Below, one piece after another: positions 33,440-44,381 of a stretch of 64,000 nucleotides of DNA. The position numbers and the translations under genes are program-made. The notes under the pieces were generated by a model. The model had not been told where the DNA came from. It was given only the letters and a program-made list of their open reading frames with translations, and searched no databases. Origin of the DNA: Castor canadensis (Eukaryota > Chordata > Mammalia > Rodentia > Castoridae); the NCBI RefSeq assembly GCF_047511655.1, contig NC_133400.1:35914001-35978000 (forward strand), in the 5' to 3' direction. Within the stretch, counting starts at the first letter, position 1, and each line of letters begins with the position of its first letter.

Positions 33440-34545
33440 ACACCTTTCTGTCGACTTAATGCATTGAGAGCCTTGCTTCTTCCTGTCCTGTATTGATGAC
33501 TTTAGCCATATGACTTTGAAGTTCTACCCATTAAAATATGTGAGGTCTGTTCCTTCATCCTTGAAGTCTGGGCTAGCCTTGTAACCAGAGCTGAGCCTGG
33601 GCCTAACATATCAAGGCAGCTGGGACTGCAAAAGTAACAAGGTGCTCACTTTTGAGTCATGAGAATACAGGACTAACACCAGAGTTCACATCTCCCTAAA
33701 ATGTGTGCCCAAGGTGGCCCTTCCCTCACCCTAGTTCTAGTCCTTCTCAAGGCTTCTTTGAACAATAGAATATGGCAAAAGTGCCACCATTGTGGTTTGA
33801 ATCTTAAATGTCCCCCAAAGGCATGTGTTAAAGGCTTTGTTTTTTAGTCCATTGTGCTATTGGGAGGTACTGGGACCATTAGGAGGTGGAACCAAGCTGG
33901 AGGAAGTTGGGTCTTTGGGATCATGCCCTTGAAGGGACTCTGGTCTTTCCACTTTCTCTTCGTTTTTTGACCACCATGAGGTAAGTTACCTTCTCCACTG
34001 CATGTTCCCACTACAATGTACTGTGCAGGCCTGAAGCAATATGACCAAGCAACTATGGACTGAAACCATGAACCAAAATAAACCTTTTCTCCTTTGAGTT
34101 GATTTATCTCAGGTATTTTGTCATAGCAATGGAAAGCTGACTAACACAGCCAGTTCTAAGCCCTGGCCTCCATGGGTACCATATGTTTCTTCATAACATA
34201 TCAAGGCAGCTGGAAACTGCTGTTACTACAAGAGTAAGTCTGGGCTAGCCTGCTGGAAGATGACAGACCTCTGCTATATGGGAGAGAGATGCACTGTCCC
34301 AGCTGAGGCCATCCCAGACCAGTTAGTTCCCCCCCAACAGACACCCCCCCTCCCCTGCAACCGCTGATTGACCACAGATGCATATAAGCAAGCCCAGCCT
34401 AGATCAGCCCAGAAAGCCAGATCAGCTGGGTAAGGGTCCTCTCCAGCACCAGCCTCATGCCGACCTGGACCACCCACTTGCTTAGCTAGAAGGTGCATCT
34501 AGAAGGTGCATCTCCAGGCTTTAGTTCTTAGGCTCTAGATGTCTT
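33440..34545 (+). mobile_element. old LTR-like repeat split by a MaLR LTR
   Basis: Left part 33440-33790 ends in 'aatatggcaaaagtgcc'. Right part 34149-34545 resumes with 'gccagttctaagccctggcc', then 'tgggctagcctgctggaaga' and 'cagctgaggccatcccagac', the order of a common old mammalian LTR. The LTR at 33791-34148 lies between. A 20-bp direct repeat (33604-33623 / 34194-34213) and a 13-bp tandem duplication (34487-34512) occur inside it. Confidence 0.55.
33791..34148 (+). mobile_element. rodent MaLR LTR (ORR1/MT-like), complete
   Basis: Starts TGTGGTTTGAATC and ends 'gctgactaacaca' (TG...CA). In between are 'gaaaccatgaaccaaaataa' and 'aggtattttgtcatagcaat'. The inner polyadenylation-like AATAAA is at about 34077. 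Same class as 15172-15621 but on the opposite strand. Confidence 0.88.
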
Positions 34546-34559
34546 CATTCACCAGAGGC

Positions 34560-34735
34560 TAAAAACAGTTCTTTGCATATGGAAATCACTTCACAGCTTA
34601 CAAATTGCCTTCACAACCTTAATTTCATTTGATCCTCAAAACAGCCCTGTGATGAGAAAACTGAGGTCCAGACAGGTTAGGTGATAAGCCAGGGGCAAGC
34701 AGAAGACAAGAGGAAAGGCTAGGACCAGATAATAG
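34560..34735 (-). repeat. MIR SINE
   Basis: 'ttgatcctcaaaacagccct', 'gatgagaaaactgaggtcca' and 'acaggttaggtgataagcca' follow antisense MIR order. Confidence 0.8.
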
Positions 34736-35009
34736 GTCTTCTCATTAAGATCCTGTCCCCTTGTCACACCACAAAGCTGTCTTTTTCTTATTTACCACCA
34801 GTCCCTGTAGCCACATGGCCACTGTCAATAGCATCACCAGCCATCCCACATTACTAACACCCAGTAGTCAGACAACTCAGGACACATTTGTCACCTCCCC
34901 AAAGTTTTGGTTCCCCTTTTCGACCACTCTTCAAGCCCCTCAGTTGTCCATGAACTCCACCGGGCAGAACGGTTCTCCTCCTCCACAGGGAGGCACTGTG
35001 GCATACTTG
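34736..35009. other. unique DNA
   Basis: Nothing recognised. Confidence 0.4.
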
Positions 35010-35215
35010 CGTGAACTTCAGCTTTTGAACCAGGCAGACTTGAGTGCAGACCCTGACTCTGCCACTTCCTAAGAGGGTGATGTGGACAAGTTTCTTGACT
35101 TCTCTGTCCCTCAGGGTTCGGTCCATAAAATGGGGATAATAACAGGAATATCCACATAATAAAGCTTCTTGAAGGAATAAACAAAATAATACACCTGTGA
35201 ATAAAATAATGAACC
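35010..35215 (+). repeat. MIR SINE, nearly full length
   Basis: 'ccaggcagacttgagtgcag', 'ctctgccacttcctaagagg', 'tctctgtccctcagggttcg' and 'aaaatggggataataacagg' follow sense MIR order. The 195-codon minus-strand frame at 34854-35441 crosses this repeat and is not a gene. Confidence 0.85.
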
Positions 35216-35744
35216 TAAAGGTGTTTATTGGTGTCTGGTACAGAGTGGTTCTGACTAGCAGCACTAGTAAGAAAATAATAGCAATAATGCCTAGAAGCCA
35301 TGCCAAGTAAGCAAGGGCAAAGCTGGTACCTACAAGTCTTTTCCCCAGTGTGCAGTTAATCTCTAATAGTCTTTCCAATTGTGGAGGAATCAGAACACAC
35401 ACCCAGGGAACAGCCCCACACCCATTGATCAGCTCTAACAAGGCTCTACATCAACACTGGATTTATTGGGTGTAGGATGCCGAAAATATGTTGCGGGAGG
35501 AGGAGTGGGTTGCATAACCAGGTGTGTGATTAGTCATGCTAATGGCATTTATTATACTATGAGTAGAACTAATTTACAATAATTTAATCATCAAAAACAA
35601 CTATGCAGGAAGAGGAATCCGGGTTGTCAGATTTTCAAATAAGGACTCTTGACTAACATGGTCCGGCATGACCATGAGCTTGTGTGATTCTGGAGGGAAA
35701 GACTGGACCTGAGCCTCAGTGGGTCTAAAGAGTGGTGACTAACA
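35216..35744. other. unique intergenic DNA
   Basis: The first 60 bp may be the MIR 3' end. Nothing else recognised. Confidence 0.4.
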
Positions 35745-35931
35745 TTTGCATGGCAACTTCAGAGTTTACAAAGTGCCTACGTGTGCAGAATTTCACTTGA
35801 CTCACTCACAATAATGCACTTTTAAAATTTGATCTAAGATGCCAAACTGAGGCTGAGAGGTGAGAAGAGACAATAGGCAGGACTTGAACCTGGATCTTTA
35901 GATACTAGATCTTGCATTTGTCTTTGTAACC
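35745..35931 (-). repeat. MIR SINE
   Basis: 'agagtttacaaagtgcctac', 'gccaaactgaggctgagagg' and 'aggcaggacttgaacctgga' follow antisense MIR order. Confidence 0.8.
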
Positions 35932-36140
35932 CAGTGATGCTCATTCAGAGTGTGCACCAGGAACACCTATAAGGTTTACAAAAAATAAGGGGCTAGGGGT
36001 GTAACTCAGTGGTAGAGCACTTGTCTAGCATGTCTAAGACCCTGGTTTCCATCCCCAGCACTGTATAAATAAATCAATAAATTCATGTGCCCTAGTATGT
36101 TTTTATTATGATTCAATAACTCTGGGGTGAGGGATGGGAC
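35932..36140. mobile_element. MER5-type hAT MITE split by an ID SINE
   Basis: 'ccagtgatgctcattcagag' and 'accaggaacacctataaggt' before the SINE, and 'tatgattcaataactctggg' after it, follow MER5A order. Confidence 0.65.
35989..36082 (+). mobile_element. classical ID SINE
   Basis: 'ggggctaggggtgtaactca', 'gtggtagagcacttgtctag', 'gtttccatccccagcac' then an A-rich tail. This copy keeps the rodent-wide ID/BC1-type body, unlike the copies ending 'ttcaaaccccagta'. Confidence 0.92.
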
Positions 36141-36214
36141 TCTATTCAGAAACATGCTCCAAGTTACAAAAAAAAAAAAAAACACTAAATTACAGTGTGA
36201 AAAGAGGAGAGCCA

Positions 36215-36410
36215 CCCAGGACAGTGGGAGGGCATGGGTCACAAGACTTCTCTACATGTACTTGAAACTTGGCTTCATTCTTACCATCTGTGTGACCCAA
36301 ATCAAGTCACTTAACTCTCTGGACCTCAACTTCCTCACCTGCAAGTGGAGATAGTAATATCAATACCATGTGTTAAATGACAGAATGTAACTAAAGCCCT
36401 GTAAGAGTAA
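36215..36410 (+). repeat. MIR SINE
   Basis: 'cttaccatctgtgtgaccca', 'aatcaagtcacttaactctc', 'tcaacttcctcacctgcaag' follow sense MIR order. A poly-A run lies just upstream (36170-36182). Confidence 0.85.
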
Positions 36411-37789
36411 AGAAATGTTAGTTTCCCTGTGTTCCTTGGAGTGGATGTTGGAAATGAGAACTCAAGTATGGGGTAGATATTTCCTTTGTTATCAATAGCA
36501 ACTGTTCTCCTGAATCAAAACCTACAGCAAAAATTTTATATATAATGCTTAAAAAAAGGTACCTGCTCCCCAAGAATAGAGCTCTCAGCTTTTCCTGCCA
36601 AAAGATCAGCCAGAGAGCTGGGCAGCCGTCTTAACACCCAATTAACCGAGGCGACAGCCACCCCTGCAGCTCCCACTGAACTTGGAGCACTGACTCCTCC
36701 CCATGCCCAGCAGAGCTCGAATACTGTTTTCATTTTTGCTATTTGAGAAAAACAAAAAGGTCAAATAAAAGGCGTTCTCCTTCTACTAGGGAGTCCCCAG
36801 GAAAAGAACATCAGTGGTTCCCTGCAGCTGAGATAAATGCATGTAAGTTACTCAGAGCCTCTGGTCCTCTGGGGCTCCAGAAAGGACCTTTCAAATTCCC
36901 CTCCACCTTGATCTAACTTACTGAGCTTCCTCCTGGCCCTATGCTGAGCTCTTCCCCCTGACAGGAGAAGTTGGTAACAGTTAGGACAGCAGCCAAAAAC
37001 AATGCTATGACAAAGGCTTATAGCCAGAGGACTCAGGCAGCAATCACATATCCTATACAGTCCCTGGCTCCCATACAGTCAGTCCCCAGGGATTTTTCCT
37101 CTTTTTAAGCAAAGTAGTTCTGACTTCTCAGCTCCACCATTCACCATGCTGTTCCTCTGGCCAGGCCAGTTCTCTGGATGGAGGGAGAGGTTTTGAGAGA
37201 GTCAGCCCAAATGTCCCAGGAGTTCATGACTCAGCCTTCTGCTGTCCTCTCATCTGAGGTCACAGAGCATCTCATTACCAAATCTTAGGTGCTCTCTGAT
37301 GGCTCTGGAGGAGAAAACTGGCTCTGGCCAGCCTTGGGAATGCTTCAGCTGTCAAAGTGGAAAGCTTAATGAGCTGGTGATGGAGAGAAAAAAATGCCCC
37401 AGCTTTTAAGCCTAGGTTTAATCCTGGCTGCCTAATTGTGCCCAGCTGCTCCGGACTCCCTCCCAACCTGGTTTCAACTGTCCAGTGAGAGGGCCAATCA
37501 CTGGCCACACAAGCCAGGCACAAGGAAGGCCAATTACTGGTCAAATTTGATCCAAAATTCAGCCCAGAGAAATCCATGTCATCTGGCTATGTGTCCACAG
37601 ATGCCAGCCTACAACCCAAAAGTCCCACAGTGGCAGCACTTGGGCTATCTCTAGGAGGCAATGGGCTCAGAAATAGCTTTACATTTAAAAATAAATCCTG
37701 TAGCCTTCTCTAATTGTGCAATCTGGAATCATAAAAAATACTTATTTTAGAAGATTTCACCTCGAAAACCTAGATTTCTGTTTTCTCTT
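36411..37789. other. unique intergenic DNA
   Basis: No repeat recognised. About 36530-36780 is repeat-free with a 'cccaattaaccgaggcgaca' segment and might be a small conserved element (weak). Confidence 0.4.
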
Positions 37790-37807
37790 AGAAAAGTCAA
37801 AGATCTA

Positions 37808-38105
37808 GCCAGGTGCCAGTGGCTCATGCCTATAATCCTAGCTACTTAGGAGGTTGTGATCAGGAGAATCATAGTTCGAGGCCAGTCCAGGTCAAAAAAA
37901 AGTTTACAATGGAAGAAAACTGGGCATGGTGGTGCACTCCCAACTACAGCAGGATCATGGTCCAGGCCAGCCTGGGCAAAAAAGTGAGACCCTATCTCCA
38001 GAATAACCAAAGCAAAAAGGGCCGGAGGTGTGGGCTCCAGTTGTAGAGCGCCTGCCTAGCAAGTTCAAAACCCTGAGTTCAAACCCCAGTAGCACCAAAA
38101 CAACC
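37808..38105 (+). mobile_element. three-module SINE (B1-like + B1-like + ID) with TSD
   Basis: Module 1 (37808-~37905): 'gccaggtgccagtggctcat...aggccagtccaggtcaaa'. Module 2 (~37919-38012): 'ctgggcatggtggtgcactc...gaccctatctcc'. Module 3 (~38018-38100): ID body 'gttgtagagcgcctgcctag...gttcaaaccccagtag'. An 18-bp imperfect TSD (37790-37807 / 38106-38123; AGAAAAGT...GATCTA) encloses all three, so they inserted as one unit. Confidence 0.88.
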
Positions 38106-38123
38106 AGAAAAGTAGATGATCTA

Positions 38124-38689
38124 ACCACACTGTGGCTAGAAGTAAGCAGTAGCTGCCCTGCAAATTCCCGTTCACCCGCTATGTCCCCTGGACACATGAG
38201 CTCCAGACAACCTGGGGGCTGCTTCCCCATGCGGGCTTTTGGGAGTCAGCACTACTTTATTTAAAAATTCATCCTGTTCTCTGACACAGGATGGACTCTA
38301 TAGCCCTTAAGGTGCACTCCTGAGAGCAGAGAGCAACACCTGTTGGCTGAGAATCAGCACAGTTAAGTTAAATCACTAGACTATTCATTCCCTCCTCTCT
38401 AGGCAGAAAGCCGTCCTCAGAGTGTATCCATCACTGCCCACTGGCCCCTCTCCTGCCAGCCGGCTGCAGCCTTTACCATCAACAGCTCCAACTTGGAAGT
38501 CTCTGACACATGGAAGCACTCACAGAGACATGACTTTTCTGGGTTCTACCCTTTCTACCATCAGTGCCAATCCATTGTTTTCTTCTGGCCAGATTTAATG
38601 AAGGATGATCAAGAAGAAATGTGGCATGGCTTGAAAGAGAAAGGGGTTTGGGCTGGGCTGGTAGGACGCTCCCCAGGAGCTTGTTAGGG
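38124..38689. other. unique intergenic DNA
   Basis: Nothing recognised. Confidence 0.4.
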
Positions 38690-39190
38690 CAAGGATGCCC
38701 AGGCAGACACGGTGAGCTCTGCCTGCTGTTAATTGCACGCCCCATTTTGCCAGGCTCCACTCGCCAACCCGCAGAGCATCACGACGTTTAAAGATTACCA
38801 AGGCGAGTTTGTAACGAAGCCGCTCCCTCTCTGTCTGTCCTTGCGCCAACAGCGGCAGAAGGGACACTAATTAGAGGGTGAATTATTAGCTTCCCATGGT
38901 GCACTGCAGGAACATTAAAAATGAAGGGGCTTTGCTGCTTGCCTTTCGGATGGTTAGTCTTAGTTTAATATATTCGTGTTTCTAGGTGAGCAGCAGGGGA
39001 CAGTTTTTATGATTATAATTGTTGCATAATTACTGGCCTAAGGTTGCCTATTGTTAAATAAAAATGCTGAGATACTAATGTTTTATTGAACAGTACAAGG
39101 AGATAAAATTGTAATATCTTTTCCTGAGCAATCGGAGCTGCTCATTTGCAGCCTGGTGACAACGCTTAGTTGTCTTGAGGAAGAGGCATG
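38690..39190. promoter_or_regulatory. candidate conserved enhancer
   Basis: Repeat-free. The first half has unusually many CpGs for this window ('gttaattgcacgccccattt', 'aacccgcagagcatcacgac', 'ggcgagtttgtaacgaagcc'). The second half is AT-rich with 'gcataattactggcc' and 'gttaaataaaaatgc', ending in 'ggtgacaacgcttagttgtc'. Surviving CpGs outside an island hint at constraint. This is inference. Confidence 0.45.
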
Positions 39191-40554
39191 GGTTCTGCCT
39201 GGGCTAGAAGTCAAATGGAAGATATTTGCTTAGAAGGGAGGGTGAGCTGAGGTGCTCTTAGAGGCAGCAGCCACCTACACCTGGTAAATCACGTGCACTT
39301 CACGTGGTATGAACACCCAGCCAGCTGGCACTCAGGATGATGGCACAAATGGCCTTTCCCAGGCAGACGCCATTCCTGCAAGAGGAATTGAAGGGACACT
39401 GAGGCAGATACCAGGGCTGCTGAGTTAGGGACATGGCCACCATCACTCAGGTCATCCAGTGAGAACCAATATCCTGCCTCTGGACAATCTTAAACCTTCG
39501 ATCCTTTGCGTCACTGAGAGATACCTGGAGCCCTCCAGGCAATGAATCTTTAACATTTCTCAAATCCATCTCTTCCTTCTACCTCACCCAAGTGCCATCA
39601 CCAAAACCTCCTAACGGTCTCCCTGCCTTCCATGCTTTCACCCACAACCCTCCTTCTTTCCTGAGATTTCTGCAGCCAGGCAGGGGATGACACCTGCCCA
39701 CAGACAACCAATTTTTTAATCATTTAACTCAGATCTGCTGCCTCACCAGGCCAGAATAGCACTGAGAAGGATAGAAATAGCATTCAATTTGAACAAAAAG
39801 CAAATGCCTTGATCAGTTTGGTCTGATTTCCTCCAGTGTCTCCTCCCTCATGGGAGTGAAATGATATCGATCACTTTTTACTGTTCATACAGGTCTGTGC
39901 AGATAGGAAAACAGGCAGATCATGGACAGAGCAAACCTGAGTTTTAGAAAGTCAAAGCGTGGAATGGCGCTTCCTCCCAAAAGCTCTTTTGGTATTTCCC
40001 GAGGCCCAACCCAGGAGAGGCTCCTAGATCTTTCCCAAGACTTTCACAGCAAGCATAAACCAGAAACCATTTTTTTTTCCTTCCAGGTTTCCATATGATT
40101 CTTCCAAGGCAGACCTTAGTCCTGACTCCTGACTGGGCTGGCAGTCAGGAAGCCTGAGTTTTGTAACTCCTTGACAAGTCCCTTCCAGTCTTATCTTTGC
40201 CACAGAAATCATGTCATCCCTCTGCCTACCTCACACAATTCGTGGGAGGCCTGGACTTCAAACAACCAAGGACTTGGAGTCAGAAAGAGCTCATCTTGTC
40301 CAATTTCTTTCCAAATGCAGGAAACCTTTCCAGAGCATTCCTGACAGATGTCCATCCTCCCTCTGCACAAAGATAAATCCTCTAAAGAGCTTAAAGAAAG
40401 AACTCATAGAAACACTTCCTATTGCTTGACTGCTCTGACTTTGCATCTTCTTGTGAGCTCAGGTCTGCAAAGCCTGGACCCAGGTCTGTCCTGAGCTGCA
40501 CTTTGTCTACACAGTAGACAAAGGTCTACAGGAATCTGAACACAGTCATTTGCC
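39191..40554. other. unique intergenic DNA
   Basis: No repeat or exon recognised. Confidence 0.45.
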
Positions 40555-41080
40555 TGCCCTTGGACTCTTCCTTTAGATAGCCCACTCATCCTGCTCCAGA
40601 AAAGAACACAATTCTATATATGCAATCTGACCACATGGCCTCCCTCAATCTAGTCACTATACTCCTACTAATTAAGCCTGTGACTTCTGTGCATATGTTT
40701 TAGTAGACACAGAACACAGTTAGCTCATATTGAGCCTGTGCTCCACTAACTCCTCCAGATCTTTTCCACATAAATGGCTTTCATTTGGAAAATGAAAAAT
40801 CTCACCATTCCTGTTCATGGTACATTTGATTATTTTGAAACTGAATGTGTGATTTTATACTTCTGTTTTGTTTCAATATGCTGGTTTAGATCTATCTTTT
40901 CCATCCATGATAAATCTTTATAAATCCTGATTCTGTCACCTCGTGCTTGAATTGGAAAGCTCTTTCTTACAGCTTTGTGTCATCTGTGGATTTGTTAAGC
41001 AAACCTTCACTGTCTTTGATGAAAAGTATTGAGCTGACAGTATTGATCCATGGAGAAACTATTGTATCGGAGTAAAAGAA
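40555..41080 (+). repeat. L3/CR1-type LINE relic
   Basis: 'gctttgtgtcatctgtggat', 'ttgttaagcaaaccttcact' and 'gatgaaaagtattgagctga' follow the common L3/CR1 3' region ('...tttgtgtcatctgcaaattt...'). Very old; edges vague. Confidence 0.55.
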
Positions 41081-41644
41081 GGTATCAAGACTGATAGAAA
41101 TAAAAATTAGTTAAGTTCATAAATTGAGAAAAAGTGTACAGTTCACTAAAATCTTGTGGTTGAAAACAGACACAAAAAGTGGGGGAAGCACCAAATGTTT
41201 GTGTCTGGCTACCCGAGATGCCAAGATCACAGATGGAGTTGACCAACAAGGTAAAAAGTATGTAAATCTAAGGCATTCTTACATCCCTTGGTTCTCCAGA
41301 AAACAGGGTCCCAGTTATGATAATGACGTACCAGTGAGACACACTACACCCAGATAAAGGATTTAGGATGATGCAATACACAGGCTAGTTCATTTGGTCT
41401 TGGTGAACACAACTCCTAGACATGAGAAACACAGAAGTTATGTGTAGAAGACTTCAAATGAGCATGCATCCTGTGGAGCCTGCAGACCTGTTGCAGTCCC
41501 CATGGACTGAGCTGCATCCTTGCAGCAATCTTTTTCCCGCTCCCTTGTTACTACTGAACCTAACTGGGCCTAACTGGGGATGATGGGAGATGCAGAAAGG
41601 ACAAAGGATAGACAGACAGACATGCAGAAAGTTGGGGCCAGGTG
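41081..41644. other. unique intergenic DNA
   Basis: Nothing recognised. Confidence 0.4.
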
Positions 41645-42497
41645 TGTTGGGCGCTCAAGTGGAGACGCAAAACAGCCTCATTGCTTCTTACCTCTATTAA
41701 TTTCTTCTCTTTACACTGCTTCTTTTCTCTATCTTTTCTTTAAGGCCTCACTCCTTTACAATTCTTTAAAAACTTGCTTCTAAAAGTCTTCTTTTCTGTT
41801 CTTTAAAGTCTTTTTCCTTAGACTCGCTCTGTGCCATGTTTTCTCTTAGCTGTTCTTTAGCATGATCTCTCTTAGTCTTTGTTCCCAGACTTGCGCTGTC
41901 CCATGTTCTCTTTAGCTTTAGCAATTTCCCTTCAGCAATTCTTTTCCCTTCAGCACCCCTCCCTTCAGCCAGCAATTCATTTTCCCCCTTCAGCAATCCT
42001 CCCTTCAGCAATTCTCCCTTCAGCAATTTCCTTTCAGCCAAAAACCCCCCATCCAAAAGCCTCCCCTATCCAAAAGCCTCCCCCATCCAAAAGCCCCATG
42101 TCCTCCCGAGTCTTTTATATGCAGTAATAAACAAGGAGGTGGAGCAACAGCTCTCAGGGAGGGGCGTGACATTGTAACAGGAGAAACCTGCATTCCTGCT
42201 TCTAAACAATTTAGGAAAAGCAGCTGAGCTGCATCTCACCTTCTGACCCTCTTCTGCAGCTGGGGCTGTGCCAAATCTCAGCCTGCAGATTATTTGACAT
42301 AAACATCTTAGGAAAAGCAGCTGCTCTACATCTTATTCTCACCCTATTCTGTGGCTAGGGCTGTGCCAAACTCAGCCTGAAGAACATTAACTACAACTGT
42401 GCTTATGTCCTCATAGGCTTCTCCTACGCCACTCCCCACACATCCTATACCAATAAATCAAAGCACTGCACTTCTGTATCTTCTGTCCTTCCCCACA
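41645..42497 (+). mobile_element. ERVK/IAP-like LTR
   Basis: Begins TGTTGGGCGCTC, a start typical of rodent ERVK-class LTRs, and ends 'ccttccccaca' (CA). A TATA-like 'cttttatatgcag' is at about 42112-42124. A polyadenylation signal AATAAA (about 42453-42458) sits about 40 bp before the end, giving U3-R-U5 order on the plus strand. It is about 850 bp, enlarged by internal tandem repeats. No retroviral gene is attached on either side, so it is probably a solo LTR. I could not find a matching 6-bp TSD, so one end may be displaced. Confidence 0.65.
41929..42095. repeat. two minisatellites inside the LTR
   Basis: About seven degenerate copies of a 13-18-bp unit with core CCCTTCAGCAATT (41929-42039), then three copies of a unit with core ATCCAAAAGCCTCCCC (about 42048-42095). 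The minus-strand open frame with KLLKGELLKGGLLKG repeats at 41766-42056 is just a translation of the first array. Confidence 0.9.
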
Positions 42498-42639
42498 GTT
42501 ACCTAGAAAGACCTGGACCAGGAAATTGTGGTGATCTCTCTTCTAAGTAAGATATTTGAAGATGTTTTGTTACTCAACCTGTCCTCTATATTGTTCAGGA
42601 GAATAGACCCCTTGAGAGGAAGAAGCACAGTTAAAACTC

Positions 42640-43225
42640 AGTGTATTTGTCTCCCAAAGCTGCTATAACAAGGGATCACAAACTTAGTGTCATAAATGAG
42701 CAGGCATTTATTCTCACACACATCTGAAAGTCAGAAATTCAAAGTCAGTTTCACTGAGACAAAATCCCATGGGAGTCTCTGGGAAAGATCTGTCCCTAGC
42801 CTCTTTCAGCTTCTGGGGGTTGCTGGCATTCCTTCACTTGTGGCCATCTTGTTCAAAGTTCTGCCTTCATTGTTGTCTTCTCGCATGTCAGACCTCCCTC
42901 TGTCTCTGATAAAGATGATCATGATGGGATGTAAGGTCCACCTAGAAAATCCAGGACAGACTCCCTAGGGAAAGACCCTTCATCACATTTATAAAACCCT
43001 TTCCCTTTTTTTTTTTCATTTTTCTTTTATTATTCATATGTGCATACAAGGCTTGGTTCATTTCTCCCCCTTGCCCCCACCCCCTCCCTTACCACCCACT
43101 CCGCCCCCTCCCTCTCCCCCCCCAATACCCAGAAGAAACTATTTTGCCCTTATTTCTAATTTTGAAACCCTTTCCCTTTTAAGATTGTATTTAGAAGTTA
43201 TAGGGAGTTGGATACTGATATTTTT
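42640..43225 (-). mobile_element. MLT1-type MaLR LTR, antisense, split by an L1
   Basis: 'tgtctcccaaagctgctata', 'catttattctcacacacatc', 'ttggcattccttcacttgtg'-like text and, after the L1, 'aagattgtatttagaagtta' follow the antisense of MLT1 LTRs ('...agggctgccataacaa...'). Old. Confidence 0.65.
43010..43164 (-). mobile_element. young L1 3' UTR insertion with 16-bp TSD
   Basis: Poly-T, then the reverse complement of the same L1 3' UTR seen at 6.9-7.14 kb ('tattattcatatgtgcatac', 'aaggcttggttcatttctcc', C-rich tract, 'ttgcccttatttctaatttt'). A perfect 16-bp TSD, AAACCCTTTCCCTTTT, lies at 42994-43009 and 43165-43180. Only about 155 bp were inserted. No ORF2 remains. Confidence 0.95.
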
Positions 43226-44177
43226 GGTTGGCTAATTTTCAGCCTTCTATACATATGTATAGTCAATTTAAAAATGTCAATCAGTACAAAATTAGCATCA
43301 AAAGTCCACCTGGGCTACAATTTATTGGATATCCTGGGATAATCACTCCTTAGTCAGCATCATGGGAATGAAAGCTTATACATCCAGTTCTCAACAGCTG
43401 GATACATAAAATGCATAAAATCATCCCAGGAATGTATAAAGTGCTACTACTCACTCCCAAAGAGAAATGACCCAGGGTCCACACATGGAAAAAAGGAACC
43501 ATTTAAATCTCCCTAAGGGTGTTCTTCTTATGATATACTTCCCTGTAGGCATGATGAGTTTGGGGTTCCATCAACAATGCTGCAGGTGGGATTCCCCTAG
43601 AGACAGACTCTGATATGGAATAAGGCATGCACAAAAGTATATGAAGTGCCCTTGGGGTCAACACCAGTGGAAGGAAGGAGAAGGGCAAAAAAAGACTAGT
43701 ACATGACATCAACAGCTGCCTTGGCCAACTGATACAGTGCTGTGGCACTGGAGTGATACTTCACCATTACCCTGAGGTGAGCCAAGGTGACCATGCCTTT
43801 TTATCTCACATCAAATTAGTCACTGGATGTGGTTTGCACGTGGAAATGAGTGAGCTCAGGCAAGATGGATCTCTGCAGCTGAGATGATCCCTGAAGAGGC
43901 TGGAGCCATCTACAGTTTATATTCCCAGAATTGGACAGGTCCTTCCTTGAAGAGGAACCTCAGTCACGTATCACAGCTTCCAGTACTGCCAGGATGATGC
44001 ACTCTTCATTCTCAGTGAATACTAAGGCACCATCATGGAGCAGCCTCAGGGCAGATAAACCATCCAGAACAGAATGTGGACAGCTACAAAGTCTCATGTT
44101 TGCCTTTATATTCTTTTGCAGTTTTGTTTGCTTTTGCATTTAAGGTATTTCTAGAACTTACTATCAAAAATGCAGTT
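43226..44177. other. unique intergenic DNA
   Basis: Nothing recognised with confidence. Confidence 0.4.
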
Positions 44178-44381
44178 TTAACCAGGTGTGTAATCCCAGT
44201 TACATGGGAAGCATAAGTAGAATTGTGGTCTAAGGCCAGCCCTGGACAAAAACATGAGCCCCTATCTGAAAAATAAATAAAAGCAAAAAAGGACTTAGGG
44301 TGTTGTTCAACTGGTAGAGCTCCTACCTGGCAAGCAAAGGCCCTGAGTTCAAACCCCACTACAACCAAAAAAAAAAAAAAT
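44178..44381 (+). mobile_element. composite B1+ID SINE
   Basis: 7SL-type module ('ccaggtgtgtaatcccagtt...ggccagccctggac...gcccctatct') plus ID module ('caactggtagagctcctacc...gagttcaaaccccactacaa') with an A tail. Confidence 0.9.

Noticed and set aside
34854-35441. 195-residue minus-strand frame
   Set aside because: It crosses a MIR SINE on the opposite strand. It has a hydrophobic run but no family resemblance, and no splice or promoter context.
41766-42056. 96-residue minus-strand frame with KLLKG repeats
   Set aside because: It is a translation of the LTR minisatellite; the periodicity comes from the DNA repeat.
41929-42095. CRISPR-like array
   Set aside because: Units are directly adjacent without spacers, in a mammalian LTR; it is a minisatellite.
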